The notes: a model not told the origin generated them from the sequence alone. A DNA stretch of 64,000 bases from Daedaleopsis sinensis (GCA_033807695.1 CM066308.1:2790001-2854000), one strand, 5' to 3'; shown: positions 33,579 to 46,458, numbered from the stretch's first letter. Translations and numbers: made by a program.

Positions 33579-34932
33579 CTATTCAACTCTAGGAGAAGTC
33601 GCGATGGATAGATGTGTCCTCAGAAAGTCTATCGCTTCGTCAAAGAGACCACCCGGTCCACCAAACTCCTGCTCGGCACTCTGCTCGTAGTCGAAGCTAT
33701 GCTCCTTGTCTTCGACGATCTTAAGCATCGTAGCGACATCGGCGGATCGCAAGAGAGAATGCAAGTTCTTCGACTCTCTAACCCACACCGCGGAGTCGGC
33801 TGCGCCGTGAATAAAGAGGGTTGGAGGGAACGCAGAGACATCGCAGAATTGTGGAAACAGAGGTAGGTGTTCCGGAGGTACTGCGTCGCGGTACTTTCCG
33901 CTGCTTGAGTTAGCATTTGGGTCTTGTGTTAGCAACTCGGCCCGGGGGAGTTGATCTCGCAACGAGGCACTCAGACTGGGTTCGTGAGACCCGGTGAGGT
34001 AGTCCAGAAATGTACCGGTCTGGAGATAGAGCCGGCCGACTAGCATGCGAGGGTTGGCTGGGAAGTTGGGGATGTGATGCGTGGGTGGATGATAGGCCAG
34101 CGGAGAGTCTGAGACCAGAGGGAGGTCGCGACATTCAGGGTACGAAAACTCAGCATATTCCTTAGGGTCAAGAATCTCTCGCCCGCGAAGGAACGGAGTA
34201 GTCTTGGGAGCTAGATACATCCATGTCTGCAAGAATGAGCTAAAGACACTGGCTAAAGAGACATGTAGCTCACCAGCATGTCTCCGCCCATTCCGTACAG
34301 CGACAATGCAGCCTTGGGCTTCGGTACCGCATAGAGACCCGCAAGATACACGCACATCCCTCCGGCGCTGCTGCCTGTCACTGCAAGTAGTTCGGGATTA
34401 ATCTCAAACGCGAACTTGGTGCGGCTCGGCTCTTCGAGGTTTGTGCAGGCCTCTCGGATGCGCCGGTTGACCTGAGTCTCCAGGAAGCGGAAGAGATCCT
34501 TAATGTCGTTCAGGATGTCCTGTCCAGTGGCTGGAGCCAAGAGGGTGTAGTCTGCTGACAGGAAGGCCATTCCAGACGACGTGACACGCTCTACAGAGCA
34601 TAGATTGAATTATAGAATGTTGAAGGACCGCACAATTGTTGGGAACGACTCGTCAGTGATGCGAAGGAGGACACAGGATACGCACGGTGCAACCAGCTAG
34701 GAAACCAGCTCCGTCGATTCCCAACGGTCAGAGACCCTCCATGGAAGTAGACGATTGCAGGAAGCTTTGGGACCGCTGAGAAGGATAGGGAGGTTGGGGG
34801 ATAGACATCAACATAGATGGGTTGATCACCGGTATGTTTGTAGACAAGCGTCAGGCGGTCGGGGAAGTCTTTAGGCTGCATTCCTCCTCCTCCAAGTGGT
34901 GTCACTGTGAAATGAGCCTGAAGTCGTCGCAA
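33579..34932 (-). CDS. Alpha/beta hydrolase (HSL/lipase-esterase group)
   Basis: A hydrolase of the alpha/beta-fold, hormone-sensitive-lipase-like group that acts on small esters. Three exons fit: 34932-34686, 34590-34274 and 34226-33579 (403 aa). Oxyanion-hole motif YFHGGSLTVGNRR (about residue 65), nucleophile elbow TGSSAGGMCVYLAGL, catalytic Asp in HGAADSAVWV and catalytic His in EHSFDYEQ near the C-terminus are all present. FLSADYTLLAPATGQDILNDI is typical of the group. No signal peptide is visible from the Met at 34932; an in-frame Met at about 34872 (MQPKDFPDRLTLVYK) is an equally good start. Likely cytosolic. Substrate unknown. The tRNA gene lies about 200 bp upstream on the same strand. 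Confidence 0.85.
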
Positions 34933-35138
34933 CCCGCGGAGAGTAGTATGGTCGTGGTCTGGACAAAAGAGCGCCTAAACTCAACGCCCGGACATCCAAC
35001 GCGCCAGGAATTACAATCAACAAGCCACACCCTGAAACTTGCTCGGAGCTTGCTCATCAAAGCATACGGCGAGTTCGCATTGGTAATGGATAGATGTTGA
35101 AGGCGGAAAGAAATAACAAGACAATAGCAAAACTTAGA

Positions 35139-35217
35139 TGCCTCCTGGCTGGATTGAACAACCGACCTCACCATGTCGCAGTACGAGTGGCGCGCTCTAC
35201 CACTGAGCTAAGAAGGC
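35139..35217 (-). tRNA. tRNA-Thr (anticodon CGT) with 7-nt intron
   Basis: Minus strand from 35217. Acceptor GCCTTCT pairs with AGGAGGC (one G-U), D arm GCTC-AGTGGTA-GAGC, anticodon stem CGCCA/TGGTG and loop CTCGTA..A with anticodon CGT. The variable loop is 5 nt, the T arm is GGTTG-TTCAATC-CAGCC, and the discriminator is A. Seven extra bases (CTGCGAC) after position 37 form a canonical-position intron. Confidence 0.93.
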
Positions 35218-35803
35218 GATGACAACTCACCACAGACGCACATCATACACCCAACGGTTACCTCATGCACTTACCTGGAATGAAGCAACCGCTTGTTCGT
35301 CGACCTCACGGATGTGGTACGCCGAGATGATTGAACTTTGAATTCCAGACCTGCGAACGTTCGCCAAGCTTCGAGCTGCGCGATATCAATAGGCAGCGAT
35401 GACCTCGTGCACTACTGACCTGACGCAGAAGACGATGCCGATGAGTAGAGTGGGAGAGCGCAAACGAAGAAAGCTGAATATGGGCAGCGAGCTAATTCAG
35501 ACTGGGCTCGAGGAGACAGTGATCAAGAGGAGGAAACAAGCGAGTCATGTGAAGACCGTCCAGATCGCCTGGATCACTTCCTTGTCGTTTCTGCGGCCCC
35601 CCGGGTCTTCACATGCACAGTTCTCTTCCTTCGCACGTCCATTGACTGGCACCCACTCTCTTCTGATTGACTCGAGCTCCTCTCCGTTGGAAATAATCTC
35701 TGGGCGAGAAGTACGTCATATCTCATTTAAAAGATCGCTAGCTGGTGTTCCCTGCTCACTCTTCTCCTCCCCCCGTATTTCTAGCTCTCAGCCGGCCCAT
35801 AGT
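35218..35803. other. Intergenic upstream of DUF2235 gene
   Basis: Promoter region of the DUF2235 gene, which may include an unrecognised 5' exon. The open frame from 35399 is Ser/Arg-rich and lacks recognisable motifs before the Met at 35804. Confidence 0.45.
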
Positions 35804-38058
35804 ATGCCTGCGTTGCCCGCTTCCAACAGCTCCCCTGGCACGAGTGAAGAGCGGGCACCGCGTACACTCATTCTATGCTTCGACGGAACCTCCAATCAAT
35901 TCGACGGTGATGTCAGGACCACTGTTTTTGCTCCCAACGATATTGAGCCGATGCTGACACCTCCTGCCACCAGAACACGAACGTTGTCAAATTCTACGCA
36001 CTCCTCAGGAAGGACGATGATTTCGACCAACAGTTTTGCTATTACCAGGTGGGTGTCAAGTCGAGGGAAATCCTCGCCGGGGTCAGACGTCGGGGTATCT
36101 CCCTCCACATTCTGCCGGTACCAGTAGCTCGTAAAGCGGTCCTTCTCACTTTCTTGGCAGCCCGGCATAGGCACCTACTTCAATCCCGGAGTCGTTACTC
36201 CGCTTTTCCAATGGGGTGCGAAAATGCTCGACGAGGCGTTCGCATGGTCCGTGCGCTCACTGCGCCTGCTTGTAAATCATGCTGGCATCCTTACAGCACG
36301 TTTGCAGGTACCTTGACGAGCACGTTCGTGGTGGATACCAGTTTCTCATGCAGAACTATATGGCGGGCGACAAAATATGTATTTTTGGTAAGTCAGGCTT
36401 CTTCCACTTCCAGGTTGCTCTGGCTGACTCGTTCCGATCGTGCTACTGTGCAATGCAGGCTTCTCGCGCGGTGCCTACACCGCCAGGGCTCTTGCGGGGA
36501 TGCTTCACAAGGTCGGCACGTTCGCAGCTGCGGGTGTCTCACACTCGCTTAATTTCGTGTTTCGCTTCTTCAGATTGGACTCCTTCCGAAAGATAACCCT
36601 GAACAAATTCCCTTTGCCTATAAGCTCTACAAGAAGACGGACACCGAGAGCCTGGATTTGGCTGCGGGCTTCAAGGAGACCTTCTGCCGAGATGTCAAGA
36701 TCGAATTCGTTGGCGTCTGGTCAGTTTCCCCCGATGAGCCCGAGAGGTTCTTGGTGATCACGAGGCTCACTACAACCACCGCACCTAGGGAGACTGTTTC
36801 AAGTGTTGGCGTCATCATGGGGAGAACGCTTCCGTTCACAACCTCAAACACCACGATTAAGACTTTCAGGCACGCTCTCTCCCTGGACGAGGTACCAGGA
36901 GTTTCGAGTGTTCAGCTTCCTTACTCTGACTGATACACGTATCCAGCACCGTGTTAGGTTCCTGCCGAACCTTTACCACCGTCCTGAACCTGGCTCGAAC
37001 AGCAGCTCCAAAGCGGCCAGCACGAAGGCGGGGTTCGAAAAGCTAAGCTCTTCCCCGGATGCTGCAACGAGGATCAAGGGAAAGACAGCTGTCGAACATC
37101 CCACGGCAGCTACTAAGAGACATACCACGAGACAACAGTCGCTCGGTTCATTTTTGCGCAGATGGCCCTCAAAGTCGAGGAAGGATGCAGCCAATATGCA
37201 ACTACCCCATGTGAAAACAGGATCAACAGACCCCGAGGCTGGGCCAGACGGTGCTCCCAGTGGCTCTAGCGTCTCAAGCTCATCGAGCGTCGAACAGCAA
37301 GACGACGAGATCGAAGGAGGAACAGACGTCCTCGAGGTCTGGTTCGCAGGGTGCCACAGCGGTGAGGTCAGATGCCTTTTCTCGCTTGGCCCAAACTGAT
37401 CAAACCATCTGCGGGCTAGATGTCGGCGGAGGCTCGGTGCCCGACGGCACCAAGCTGAGTCTCTCCGAAATCACGTTGCGGTGGATGGTGCGCCAGGTCG
37501 TCCTCGCGCAGTGCGGCATCGTCTTTGACGCTGCGGCGCTCGTCCGCGCGAACATCCCCGAGTCGATCTTCACCGGCGTCGGCATGCCCATCCCATTCAA
37601 CACAGTGATCCCCTCGGGCCCCGTCCTACCTGCGGCCACTGAGCAGTCCAGTGCCGACTCGGGCTCGGGCTCAGGCTCAGGCTTGATGCCAGGGAGCGCC
37701 CCAACGGTGGACGCGGACGCTCTCCAGCCGATATACGACCAGCTCAAGATCACACGGTCGTGGTGGTTGCTCGAGATCGTCCCGACCTCGTACACATGCC
37801 AAGATGCGAGTGGGAACTGGGTCACAAAGTGGTGGTACGTCCTACATGTCCTGCGTATTCTCCTCGTCATCTGCGATGTGAAAGTGACGCGCGCTCATGG
37901 TGGTACGGGTGGCTAGGATTCACCTGGGGCGTGGACGGGAGATCGTGGACCCCGCGCCGAAGTTCCACGTCTCGGTCCAGCAGCGGATGCAGGACGCGGA
38001 CTTGAAGTATACCCCGCGGGCAAAGTGGACAGCCGGCTCGGAGACGTACGTGCAATAG
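35804..38058 (+). CDS. DUF2235 domain protein (Tle1-like alpha/beta hydrolase)
   Basis: A predicted hydrolase with the DUF2235 domain, known from fungi and from bacterial type VI phospholipase effectors; the fungal role is unknown. Exons in order read RTLILCFDGTSNQFDGD (N-terminal Asp motif), NTNVVKFYALLRKDD, PGIGTYFNPGVVTPLFQW, YLDEHVRGGYQFLMQNY, IFGFSRGAYTARALAGML (nucleophile elbow GFSRG), IGLLPKDNPEQIPFAYKLY, FVGVW, HRVRFLPNLYHR, then WFAGCHSDVGGGSVPDG with the second catalytic Asp. The C-terminal exon is IHLGRGREIV...RAKWTAGSETYVQ, stop TAG at 38056-38058. A Ser-rich, low-complexity insert of about 100 residues sits between LYHR and WFAG. No signal peptide. All junctions keep phase and no break was found. 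Confidence 0.88.
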
Positions 38059-38377
38059 CTGCAGCGGGCGAATGCTGCGCATCTCGAGGTGCGTACTACG
38101 ATCACAGGAAGCAGATGCCAACGATACCCATCCCACACGTGGGCCCTTCCATACCACATTATCCCTATACTCGTATCCCCTTGGTCGTGAAGAAACACTC
38201 TTACTGTGACTTCCTTCACCTTTACCTCTAGTGTACATACGTACCATAATCCATCCGCTATGGGCCCCACACCCGATATAGCGCACGACTACCTACGACT
38301 CTAATGACCACGACATCTTACGATTACGAGTAACGTATTCGAAAGCAATCGCAGATCCAATGTGTACAAGCAGAGTG
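38059..38377. other. Intergenic between convergent genes
   Basis: 3' regions of the DUF2235 and site-2 protease genes. No other feature. Confidence 0.5.
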
Positions 38378-40566
38378 TCACGGCCTCGAGAGCGTGTTTG
38401 CCAAGCTGAAGAACGTACAAGCTCCCAATAAGCCCCCAACGGCAACATGCACACCCTTCCTCCACCGCGCTTTCCCAGCCACGCTTTGCGCTACGGGCTG
38501 GTGGCGCGGACCAGCCCCGCCGCCCTCGAGCTCGCTGAGCATCGCGGTCTCTGCAGACCCGTCCGCGGGCAGCCGCATCTGCCACGTGAGGAGCACGTCC
38601 AACAGCTGTCCGCCGTCCAAGAACGGCAGCGGCAGCAGGTTGAAGAAATACAGCGAGAGCGTGAGCATCTTCAGGTACCTATCGGGACGGTCAGACATCC
38701 GCTGCTGAAGAAGGGGGGGAGGGCAGCAGCCACGCACATGAACAGCGTGTCCCACCACACGGGGAGGCCGAGCGGCAGGAGGCCGGAGCGCGGGAGCCAA
38801 TCCCCGACGTGGACTGTGGGCGGCGCGCGTGAGCGTCTCGATAGCCAAACGGGGAGCGGAGATTCGGGGGTGCTGCGACGTTCCCCGCCCCGACGCGAGC
38901 ACGAACACTAACCTTCGTGCAGGATCTGCGCTCTATCCCCCTGCCAGACGACCGCGCGCTCGAGGTCGGCGGCGGACGTCCGCAGCCAGGGCGGGATGTG
39001 CATCGTCAGCGAGAGCAGCTCCTGGTCGCCGCGCGGGCGGACGCACACCCGGCCATGGCCGCAGTTGATGGGAGAGGCACAGCGGGGGATGGGGACGGAC
39101 CCGCTTGCGTTTGCGTTTGCGTTTGCGTCGAGGAACCGGAGCGGGTCGAGACAGCGTTCGGTGCGCGGATCTGCCGTGGTCGAGAAGCACGCCTGTGACG
39201 AGTTGGTCGAGGCTGAAGGCGACGAGGTGCAGCACGATGAGTCGTGTGCTGCCACAGCATGTCTATCATCAGGATGGATGCGAGCGAGATGAGTGCGTGA
39301 CACGTACCGGCGAACCACGGCTCCTCCGCGCACCATCCGAGTATAGAAGCGGACTTGTCGGGCTTGGCGGAGAGGAGCGCGTCCCAACTATCGAGGACAC
39401 TCTCCGCGCGATCAAGGGTCTTATCGCCTATCTTGTAGATGACTGCCCCGAGAGGCACATGATCAAAGAGCGGTGAGTCCTGTGCAAGGTTTGAGCGCAG
39501 AGGAGATTACAGTGTCAGAAGCGGACATACCTCGTCGATGCCAACTACTACAAGCCCGTACGCGCTCACATCGCGATACCCCAGCACAGGCCAAATATAG
39601 CCGGATATCTGCACAGATGCGGCGGCAGCGAGCACGACCCAGAGAGCGAGGTTGTGGAATGCGCCTGCGCATATGATCCTTGCACGAGGGCGTGGAGCCA
39701 AAGATTCGGTCTCGCCGGCAGGAAGTGCGACGTACGCGGAGGGGAGGATGACGGTCAGCCCGAGCCCGACGGAGCTGAGGGACACGGCCTCTCTGCGATG
39801 GCAGAAGGCGCGGAGGGCGCGGTGGTGAGTACACGCTCGAGAAGTATGGAGGATAGAGCTGTGCGTACAGCGCTGCCGCGAGAGCGTGCCCGAGCTCGTG
39901 TATCACTTGCGCAGCGAGTAGCGCGACGAGGAGGATGGGCAGATGGTGCAGCGGGGTCGTGACTCCGGGTATCTGGAGAGCTCGAAGCATGCGGGTGTCA
40001 GTTCAGACTTCGTGAGGGCCGGACTCGGCGTGCGACGGCAACAGGCGCATCGACGAGGGCTGCAGGAGAGTACTCACAATAAGCTGCAGAGGTGCGTTCG
40101 GGGAGTTTTCAGAGATCCCAGACGCATCGTTTGCAATGTATGTGTCTCGCTTGTGCAAGATCATGACTTCGCTGTGATTGTTCCAGTAGTAATCGTACCA
40201 CGAGAAGGCGAGGCCGAGGGTTGTCCAAACGAGTAACAGGATCGAGCCCAGCATGCCCAGAATTCCGAACGCGCTCCCCGCGTCGTACGCTGAGACCAAA
40301 AGACCCCTCCGTCGGCCTGTTCTCTTCAGTCGTGCAGTAGCATACTGGTGATGCGCGTTCCAGGCCGTTGACTGGATGTTTAGGTGGAAGTTGCGCAGCG
40401 TTACTCGAACATCTCGAGTGCGAAACAAATCCGAGGATGTCAAGGGTGTCGACGATGATGGTGCGGGAAGGAAGGAGCCCGAGTGACTTCGTCGCCGCCA
40501 ATGTCGAAGACCATAGAGAGCAGCCCAGAAGACGGAGAGCCAGAAGGCAAGGTGGTCGACGGACAT
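38378..40566 (-). CDS. Site-2 protease (M50 intramembrane metalloprotease)
   Basis: Intramembrane zinc protease of the S2P family, which in fungi and animals cleaves membrane-bound transcription factors such as SREBP/Sre1 in ER or Golgi membranes. Met at 40566; multi-exon. Seen in order: an N-terminal membrane segment (HLAFWLSVFWAALYGL), a second one (FGILGMLGSILLLVWTTLGLAF), the Zn-binding HELGHALAAALY in PILLVALLAAQVIHELGH, SSVGLGLTVILPSAYVAL, AGAFHNLALWVVLAAAA, a Cys-rich luminal loop (WCAEEPWFAG...CC...C), and the second catalytic motif NLLPLPFLDGGQLLDVLL. It ends in a further membrane segment, GGLLGACTFFSLANTL. A (GCAAAC)n run on the minus strand (39105-39125) gives an Ala-Asn repeat in the loop. 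Complete; its target cannot be told from here. Confidence 0.9.
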
Positions 40567-40782
40567 GCTGCCATGCTCATCGTTGTAGCCGACATCGCCG
40601 CAACAGCGGGGGCGCCGGTCCGGGTCACGCGCGTCGGCCGGTCGAATCCGATGCCCTCAGCTGGTCGCTGGTTCCGAGACTACTATAGAGGCTAAGCGGG
40701 GGTCTCGAGTCGTACGTTGTCGGCGTCGTTATCGACGTCCACCACGTCCTCGTACGCGTCTTTCGCGCCATCGTCCTTCCCC

Positions 40783-42769
40783 ATGGCTTCCCTCCTTTTA
40801 AGACGCGTAGGGCCGACGCGCCTGAGCGGTTTCCTCCAGCGGTCTCGTTTCCTCAATGTTGATCACGCACCCTCGCAAGGAATCCCACCACCGCTGCAAG
40901 GAATCAAGGTGCTCGACCTCACGCGAGTGCTTGCTGGTCCGACGGCGACTATGCTCCTCGCGGATCTCGGCGCGGACGTGATCAAGGTCGAGGAAGTCTC
41001 CCGCGGTGACGATACGAGTGAGCTCGTCGCACGCAGTCGCTAGACTGTACGTGTAGCAGCATTGACTGACGCGTCATGTACCCTGAGGATCATGGCACCC
41101 CCCTGCTGCTCCGCTGTCCCCCTTTGCGCCTCAGGAGTCCGCACATCTCCCGCCCGAGTCCGCATACTTCCTCGCCGTCAACAGGAACAAGCGGTCGATC
41201 ACCGTCAACTTCAAGGAACCCGAAGGACTTGCCATCGTTCACAAGCTTGTCAAACAGGCTGATGTGCTGGTGGAGAACTTCGTTTCCGGGAAGCTTGCGG
41301 AGATGGGTTTGGGCTGGGAGGACTGTCGAGAGCTGAATCCACGATTGATCTATGCGAGCATCACGGGTGAGTTCTATGAATTCAGTATTGGTGGCACACC
41401 GAGGCCGTGAGTCTTTTACGAAAGGACACACATGCAGCTGTGAATTACGGGTAGTACGGACCACCCGAATCCCTGTTCTGCCGTCCGACTGTGTATATCG
41501 TTTGGGAGGTCAAGTATTAAGTATGAGTAAACTACGGCTGTCAAATATCATTGCTCTGCATACTCGTGTTTCTACATCAGTCATACTCACAGAGAACATA
41601 GGTTATGGTCAGACTGGACCTTACCGTAAAGCCGCGGGATACGATGTGATCGTCGAAGCAGAAGCCGGCCTCATGCATATGTGCGCGCTTTCACTAACAC
41701 ACCTCCTCGCGATTGGGCTATCTGAATTCCATTAATGCAGAACTGGTGAACCTGACGGACCGCCTTGCAAGGTCGGTGTCGCTGCGACAGATATAGCTAC
41801 CGGCTTGTACGCACATGGTGCCATTATGGCTGGTCTGCTATCAAGGGAAAAGACAGGACAAGGTGTCTGGATCGATTGCAATCTCTTTGAGTCTCAGGTA
41901 TGTCCAAAGCCTTAGATTCATGTTGTTGCGGAAGGGCCCGATCATTCTCATTCAACTCTGATTAGCTCGCTGGACTAGCAAACATTGCATCCAATTACCT
42001 CATTGCTGGGCAAGAGGGATCTCGTCATGGCACGGCGCACCCGTCCATAGTTCCCTACCAAGTCTTCCCATGCAAGGACGGCTTCATCATGATAGGCGCG
42101 GGAAATGATAAACAGGTGCCCGTTACCGTCTGTCCAACCCCCAAATAGTTGATGACCAGGACCGCAGTTCAAACTATTTTCGGAGAAGATTCTTGACCGG
42201 CCAGACTTGCCTGAGAACCCGAAATTCTCTAACAACAAATCTCGTGTCGCGCACCGACAAGAATTGGTAACTCTCATCACGGACACCCTCCAGAAAGAGA
42301 GCCGCGACTATTGGATTCAGAAGTTAACTGGACTAGGGTCAGTACGAATTACACAGACCCCCTTCGGTGTCTTGTGATACTCACATTCGTGTCAAGAGTG
42401 CCCTTCGGCCCCATCAACAACATACACCAGACTTTCTCCCATCCACAAGTCGCTGAGCGTAACATGGTCACCGAAGTTGAGGTGCGTAACAGCTTGAAAT
42501 AGCATCTGACGAACTTAATCCTAGTGTCTGAATTGTCACCCAGCATCCACGCGCCGGAAAGGTAAAGCTCGTGTCACCAGCGGTCACGTACAATGGCAAG
42601 AGAATGCCCATCAGAAGGCCTCCCCCGTATCTGTCTCAGCACACCATTGAGGTACACTCGGAACCTCTGTGTTGGACATTCCCACTGATACTCCGTAACA
42701 CAGGTTCTTACGGAACTGGACTACAGCGAGAAAGAGATAGCAGCACTCAGAAATAAGAAAATAATTTGA
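40783..42769 (+). CDS. Class III CoA transferase (CaiB/BaiF), probably mitochondrial
   Basis: Family III CoA transferase that moves CoA between carboxylic acids; the closest known eukaryotic type is the SUGCT/C7orf10 group (succinyl-CoA:glutarate). The N-terminus [24 protein letters not shown] is Arg-rich and amphipathic, as in a mitochondrial presequence. Seen: [87 protein letters not shown] and the catalytic Asp in [14 protein letters not shown]. The end is [28 protein letters not shown] and [18 protein letters not shown], stop at 42767-42769. Introns are mostly 50-90 nt, but that before GYGQTGPY is about 235 nt. Substrate pair not determinable from sequence. Frame complete. Confidence 0.9.
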
Positions 42770-43331
42770 CGGAATTGAATCTACAATCATGCTTCACACA
42801 TCTTTGCCAACAGTCCAACCCCACAACTGCCTCATACCTGTGAGGCTGCTCCTCCATTCACGATATTCACGCATCATGCACAGCCGTCGGTGAGTAAGAT
42901 TGGAAAGACAAGCTTCGTGGCGGCGCAGTCGAGACGCGAGACCGTCACCCATCAATATCTTGACCGCCGGGCCGTTCTTCATCAGCGCTCCAACGTCCAC
43001 ACAGGTTGGTCCCGACTAACGTCTCCTCCCTCCCTGTTCCTTTTAACCGGACGCAATGACCGTTCCGTTCAATTCTCTCACCTGTCTAGATGTTTATCAC
43101 TCCTATTCCCTCGGTGCTCATCATCATTTCGCGAAGTTGAGAACATCAGTGATGGCTTCATTCCTCCGTACGGACTCGTCACGGATACATATAATCTCTC
43201 CCCGTCGATGTCATGCCGTACAACCTCTGGCAGCTGGTTGACAGCGCCATCTTTGTTCTCGCCCCCCTCCCTTGTCTTAACATCGACCGGCCCCGCTGTC
43301 GTCCCCTCGCTTACCCTCTTACTAGTGCCTA
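42770..43331. other. Intergenic or 5' part of arrestin-like gene
   Basis: Open frames on the + strand here are Ser/Pro-rich and may include an unrecognised first exon of the next gene. The sequence TAATGGTAATGCG at about 43330 could be a start or a 5' splice site. Confidence 0.4.
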
Positions 43332-45215
43332 ATGGTAATGCGTCATCCCTTCGCCGCCCCGCAGATCCCTCGACCTCAGTCCTTGTTCTCCCTGCGCTCG
43401 AAAGCCCTCTCTCAAGAGCAAGAGGAGGCGCCACCAGTACCTCCCAAACGCCAGCCTGTTCAGGCTCCTCCCGCTCTACCACCACACTCATCGATCATCC
43501 CCCTAGGCGGCCTAATACCCAACCGGTCCCAGTCACCTTTCGTTCCCGCAAAGGCCGACGCGAATGGACACTTTGTCAGGCATTCAAGTAAACTCACCCT
43601 GTTACTGAGCGGTCAACGCGAAGGGACCACCATCCCGTCCTATTCCAATGGGGAGACGATAGAGGGTGTCCTGGCAATCGCGCGGCCGTCTGGGGTACTC
43701 GCGCTCGACGTAAAGGTGTGTGTGTTTTGTTGCAGCTCGCTTGGCGAATGTTACTGACTCCTAGGAGATCGAGGGCACGATACACATACATGAGATTGGC
43801 GGGGCGGGGTCGGTGACCGTCAAGACCATAGACGAGAAGATATATACCTGGATAGCGGCGCGCCACGGTTCGTTCCCACCAAAAGCCTCTTTTAGGTACT
43901 CGCTGCCCAGTACCTACCGCGACTCATCCGGCAAGTCGTTTCCTCTTCCGCCCACGTTCTCGCAAGACCTGCACGGTATCCCCGGGTTCACTGTAAGGAT
44001 CGCGTACGCCATCGTGGTCAACCTCACCCTCTGCAGGGAGCCATCAACCTTGTGGCGCGGAGTGAGCAAGTATGTGTGTTCCGGCGGTGAACTACCTCCA
44101 CACGGCGGTGCTGATTATATCGAACTCTCGCGATCCTGCAGCGTGTGCGTGCCGTTCTGGTACGTCCACCGAACACGCCCATCACTCCCTGGCCCCTTCC
44201 CGTGCAACCCCAAGATGGCAGAAAACCGCCCGCGAACGCTTTTCGTGTACCGGATGCGCGCGCTGCGCGGGGACGCGCCCGCGATCAAGGTGCATGTGCG
44301 TATCCGTGTACTCCTTCTGCGCGCTGTGTGATTCTGACCCATCCGTATTCGCTTCTGCCCCCTCGCCTCCGTCGGCCAGCTCTTCCTTCCGTCCTCGCAG
44401 GTGTGCTGCTTCCAGGAACCCATCCCGTTCCATCTCACGCTCTTCGCGGACGATCTCACACTGGACGCGTTTGCGGAGTACCGCCCGATGCCGTCCTCGT
44501 TCCTCCCGCTCGCCCCGACCTTGTCCATCTCGTCGTGCGAGAGCGTGCAGAACCAGCTGCAGCACCACTTGCGCGCGATCCCCGGCCTCCCGCTCCTGGG
44601 CCGCAAGGCGTCGGCGTCGGCGTCGCGCCGGCGCCGGCGCAAGTGCCCGCTGCGGCTCAGGGTGCAGCGCACGGTCGCGGTGGACGCGAACGGCGCGGGC
44701 TTTACGTTTACAACCGGCTTCTATCCGCGCGCGTGCGCGGACGCCGTGGACGCCGTCCGGAACCTGCGGAGCTTCACGCAGAGCTCCGGCGAAGCATCCG
44801 CGTCGACGGCGCTGCTCACGGACGAGAAGAGAGGATACATGTACAGTAAGCATGTGCTCGGCCACGGGGAAGTCTACAACGCGAGCAGGGGCGCGGGCTG
44901 TGTGGTGTGGTCGGGTGCGATCAGCTTCTCGCCCGGGGCGCATGGCCATGGCGGGGGGTTCTGCGCGGGGTTCCAGGCGAACGGGGTGCAGGTTGCGGTG
45001 AGTGGTTTGAATTGTTCTGGTGTTCGCGGTCGCCCGTGAGCTGATAGGGTTTGTTTGCGCGGACTTACGGGGCGCAGGACAGCATTGTGCTCTCGCTGGA
45101 TTCTCCGCCGGCGGCGAGGGCGCAGTATGCGCCGCTCGAGGAGACCATCCCGTTATGGCTAACTTCTGATTCAGCGAAGTCGCACTTGGGCATCCCGGTA
45201 TCCTGCTTGCGATGA
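43332..45215 (+). CDS. Arrestin-like protein, copy 1
   Basis: A protein with an arrestin N-like beta sandwich, of the kind that recruits ubiquitin ligases to cargo in fungi; function not shown. A Pro-rich N-terminus (PQIPRPQSLFSLRSK, PPVPPKRQPVQ) is followed by SSKLTLLLSGQREG, YSNGETIEGVLAIARPSGVLALDVK and then EIEGTIHIHEIGGAGS. Further exons give SFRYSLPSTYRDSSGKSFPLPPTF, GIPGFTVRI, VCVPFWYVHRTRPS and EPIPFHLTLFADDLTL. A long final part carries a Ser/Arg cluster (KASASASRRRRRK) and ends DSIVLSLDSPP...IPVSCLR at 45213-45215. The start is uncertain, with Met at 43332 used provisionally. Same architecture as the gene at 46459 in the same orientation, so they are diverged tandem paralogs. Confidence 0.72.
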
Positions 45216-46458
45216 TCGTTTGATTTTTGTCTTTTCTTTCGCTCTCTGATAAGATACACATCCTAGATTTTCGAGGATTTTGTGAATTCTATAGCCCTGC
45301 AATTGGGTGGTGGAGGTCGGAGACGAGACTGTACGCTCATTGCTATATTGCTGTATTATGGACATTCCTATGTACGATGTTGTATTGGCCACGACTGTGT
45401 ATTCTATTCACGACAATACAGCTGGTGTCAAAATTAATGCCCGACAAACGCCGAGCACGCAAACGCGCGAGTCGACAAAAATCTACAAGTGACAGCACAA
45501 CAATTCGTATCCCGGTCTGTGACAAATTATAGACAATATCTACACTCTACTAGTGACATGTGAGATCAATCTGTGAGTTTGAGAGGCCTATGCCTCTGGG
45601 AGACTTCGTACAATGACGAAGGATAGCGACACGTCTCAGGCGTCTAGCAAAGACTGCTGTAGACGCTCAGATGGGTGCTCTCAGGCGCCCAAACCTGCTC
45701 TCCAAAACATACTCTGTGTGGACGAGCACGCATGCCTTCGCCTCCTGTATGTTTCATGAAGCTTTCAAGAGCAGAAATAAAGCTTACTGAGATACCAAGG
45801 GGGATGTAGCTATTTTTTACAGAGTACACATCCGTTCATGCACAAATGTTGCGCTGGCGTGTTTTGCGTCATCAGCGTCTGTCGGGCATTAATTTTGACA
45901 CCAGCTGTATGATGCTATCGCTTGCTCTCGCTTACTTGAGGAGATGACTGTTGCGCAGCATCGAATTCGAATGAGCGCCAAACATGGACACAGTTGCTGT
46001 ACACCGTGACGCTACACGTTCCTCTCCACATGCTACCCATTTGATGCACGCTGACATGGACCAGGAGATAGCAGCCTCCATCACCGGGTAGGGCCTCTCG
46101 AACCCGCGTGTATCACCACTTCTCCAACAAAGTGACCCCAGCCAACGGTGTGCTCGTCGTTCATCTCAGCGTCGACTTTGGACGCTACACACGGAGCTCA
46201 CGACGACCAACGGCCGAAGGAACACGCCACAGGCAGGGTGGGACAGCGAGTGCTCACTTAAAACCATCAGGACCCGAGCTCCCCACGTCCGGACACAATC
46301 CAAGCCGGCACACGGCGCACGGCAGCGACCATATGCAACCATAGCATCCTCTGACTAAATAACTTGCACTGCTGCTGCGCCTTCATATTCTGGGTCACCT
46401 TGCCACCGCGCTCTATCCCTCCACACCCACACCCACCCCCCAGGACGCGACCATCGCC
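45216..46458. other. Intergenic between arrestin-like paralogs, contains a MITE
   Basis: No protein gene seen. The 489-bp inverted-repeat element (listed separately) occupies 45419-45907; the rest is the promoter of copy 2. Confidence 0.6.
45419..45907. mobile_element. Tc1/mariner-like MITE (non-autonomous)
   Basis: Terminal inverted repeats of about 50 bp, both starting CAGCTGGTGTCAAAATTAAT when read inward. The first 31 bases match perfectly and the following 25 less well. Each end is flanked by TA (45417-45418 and 45908-45909), the target duplication of Tc1/mariner elements. The 489-bp interior has no transposase frame, so mobility would need an enzyme supplied elsewhere in the genome. 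Confidence 0.85.
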
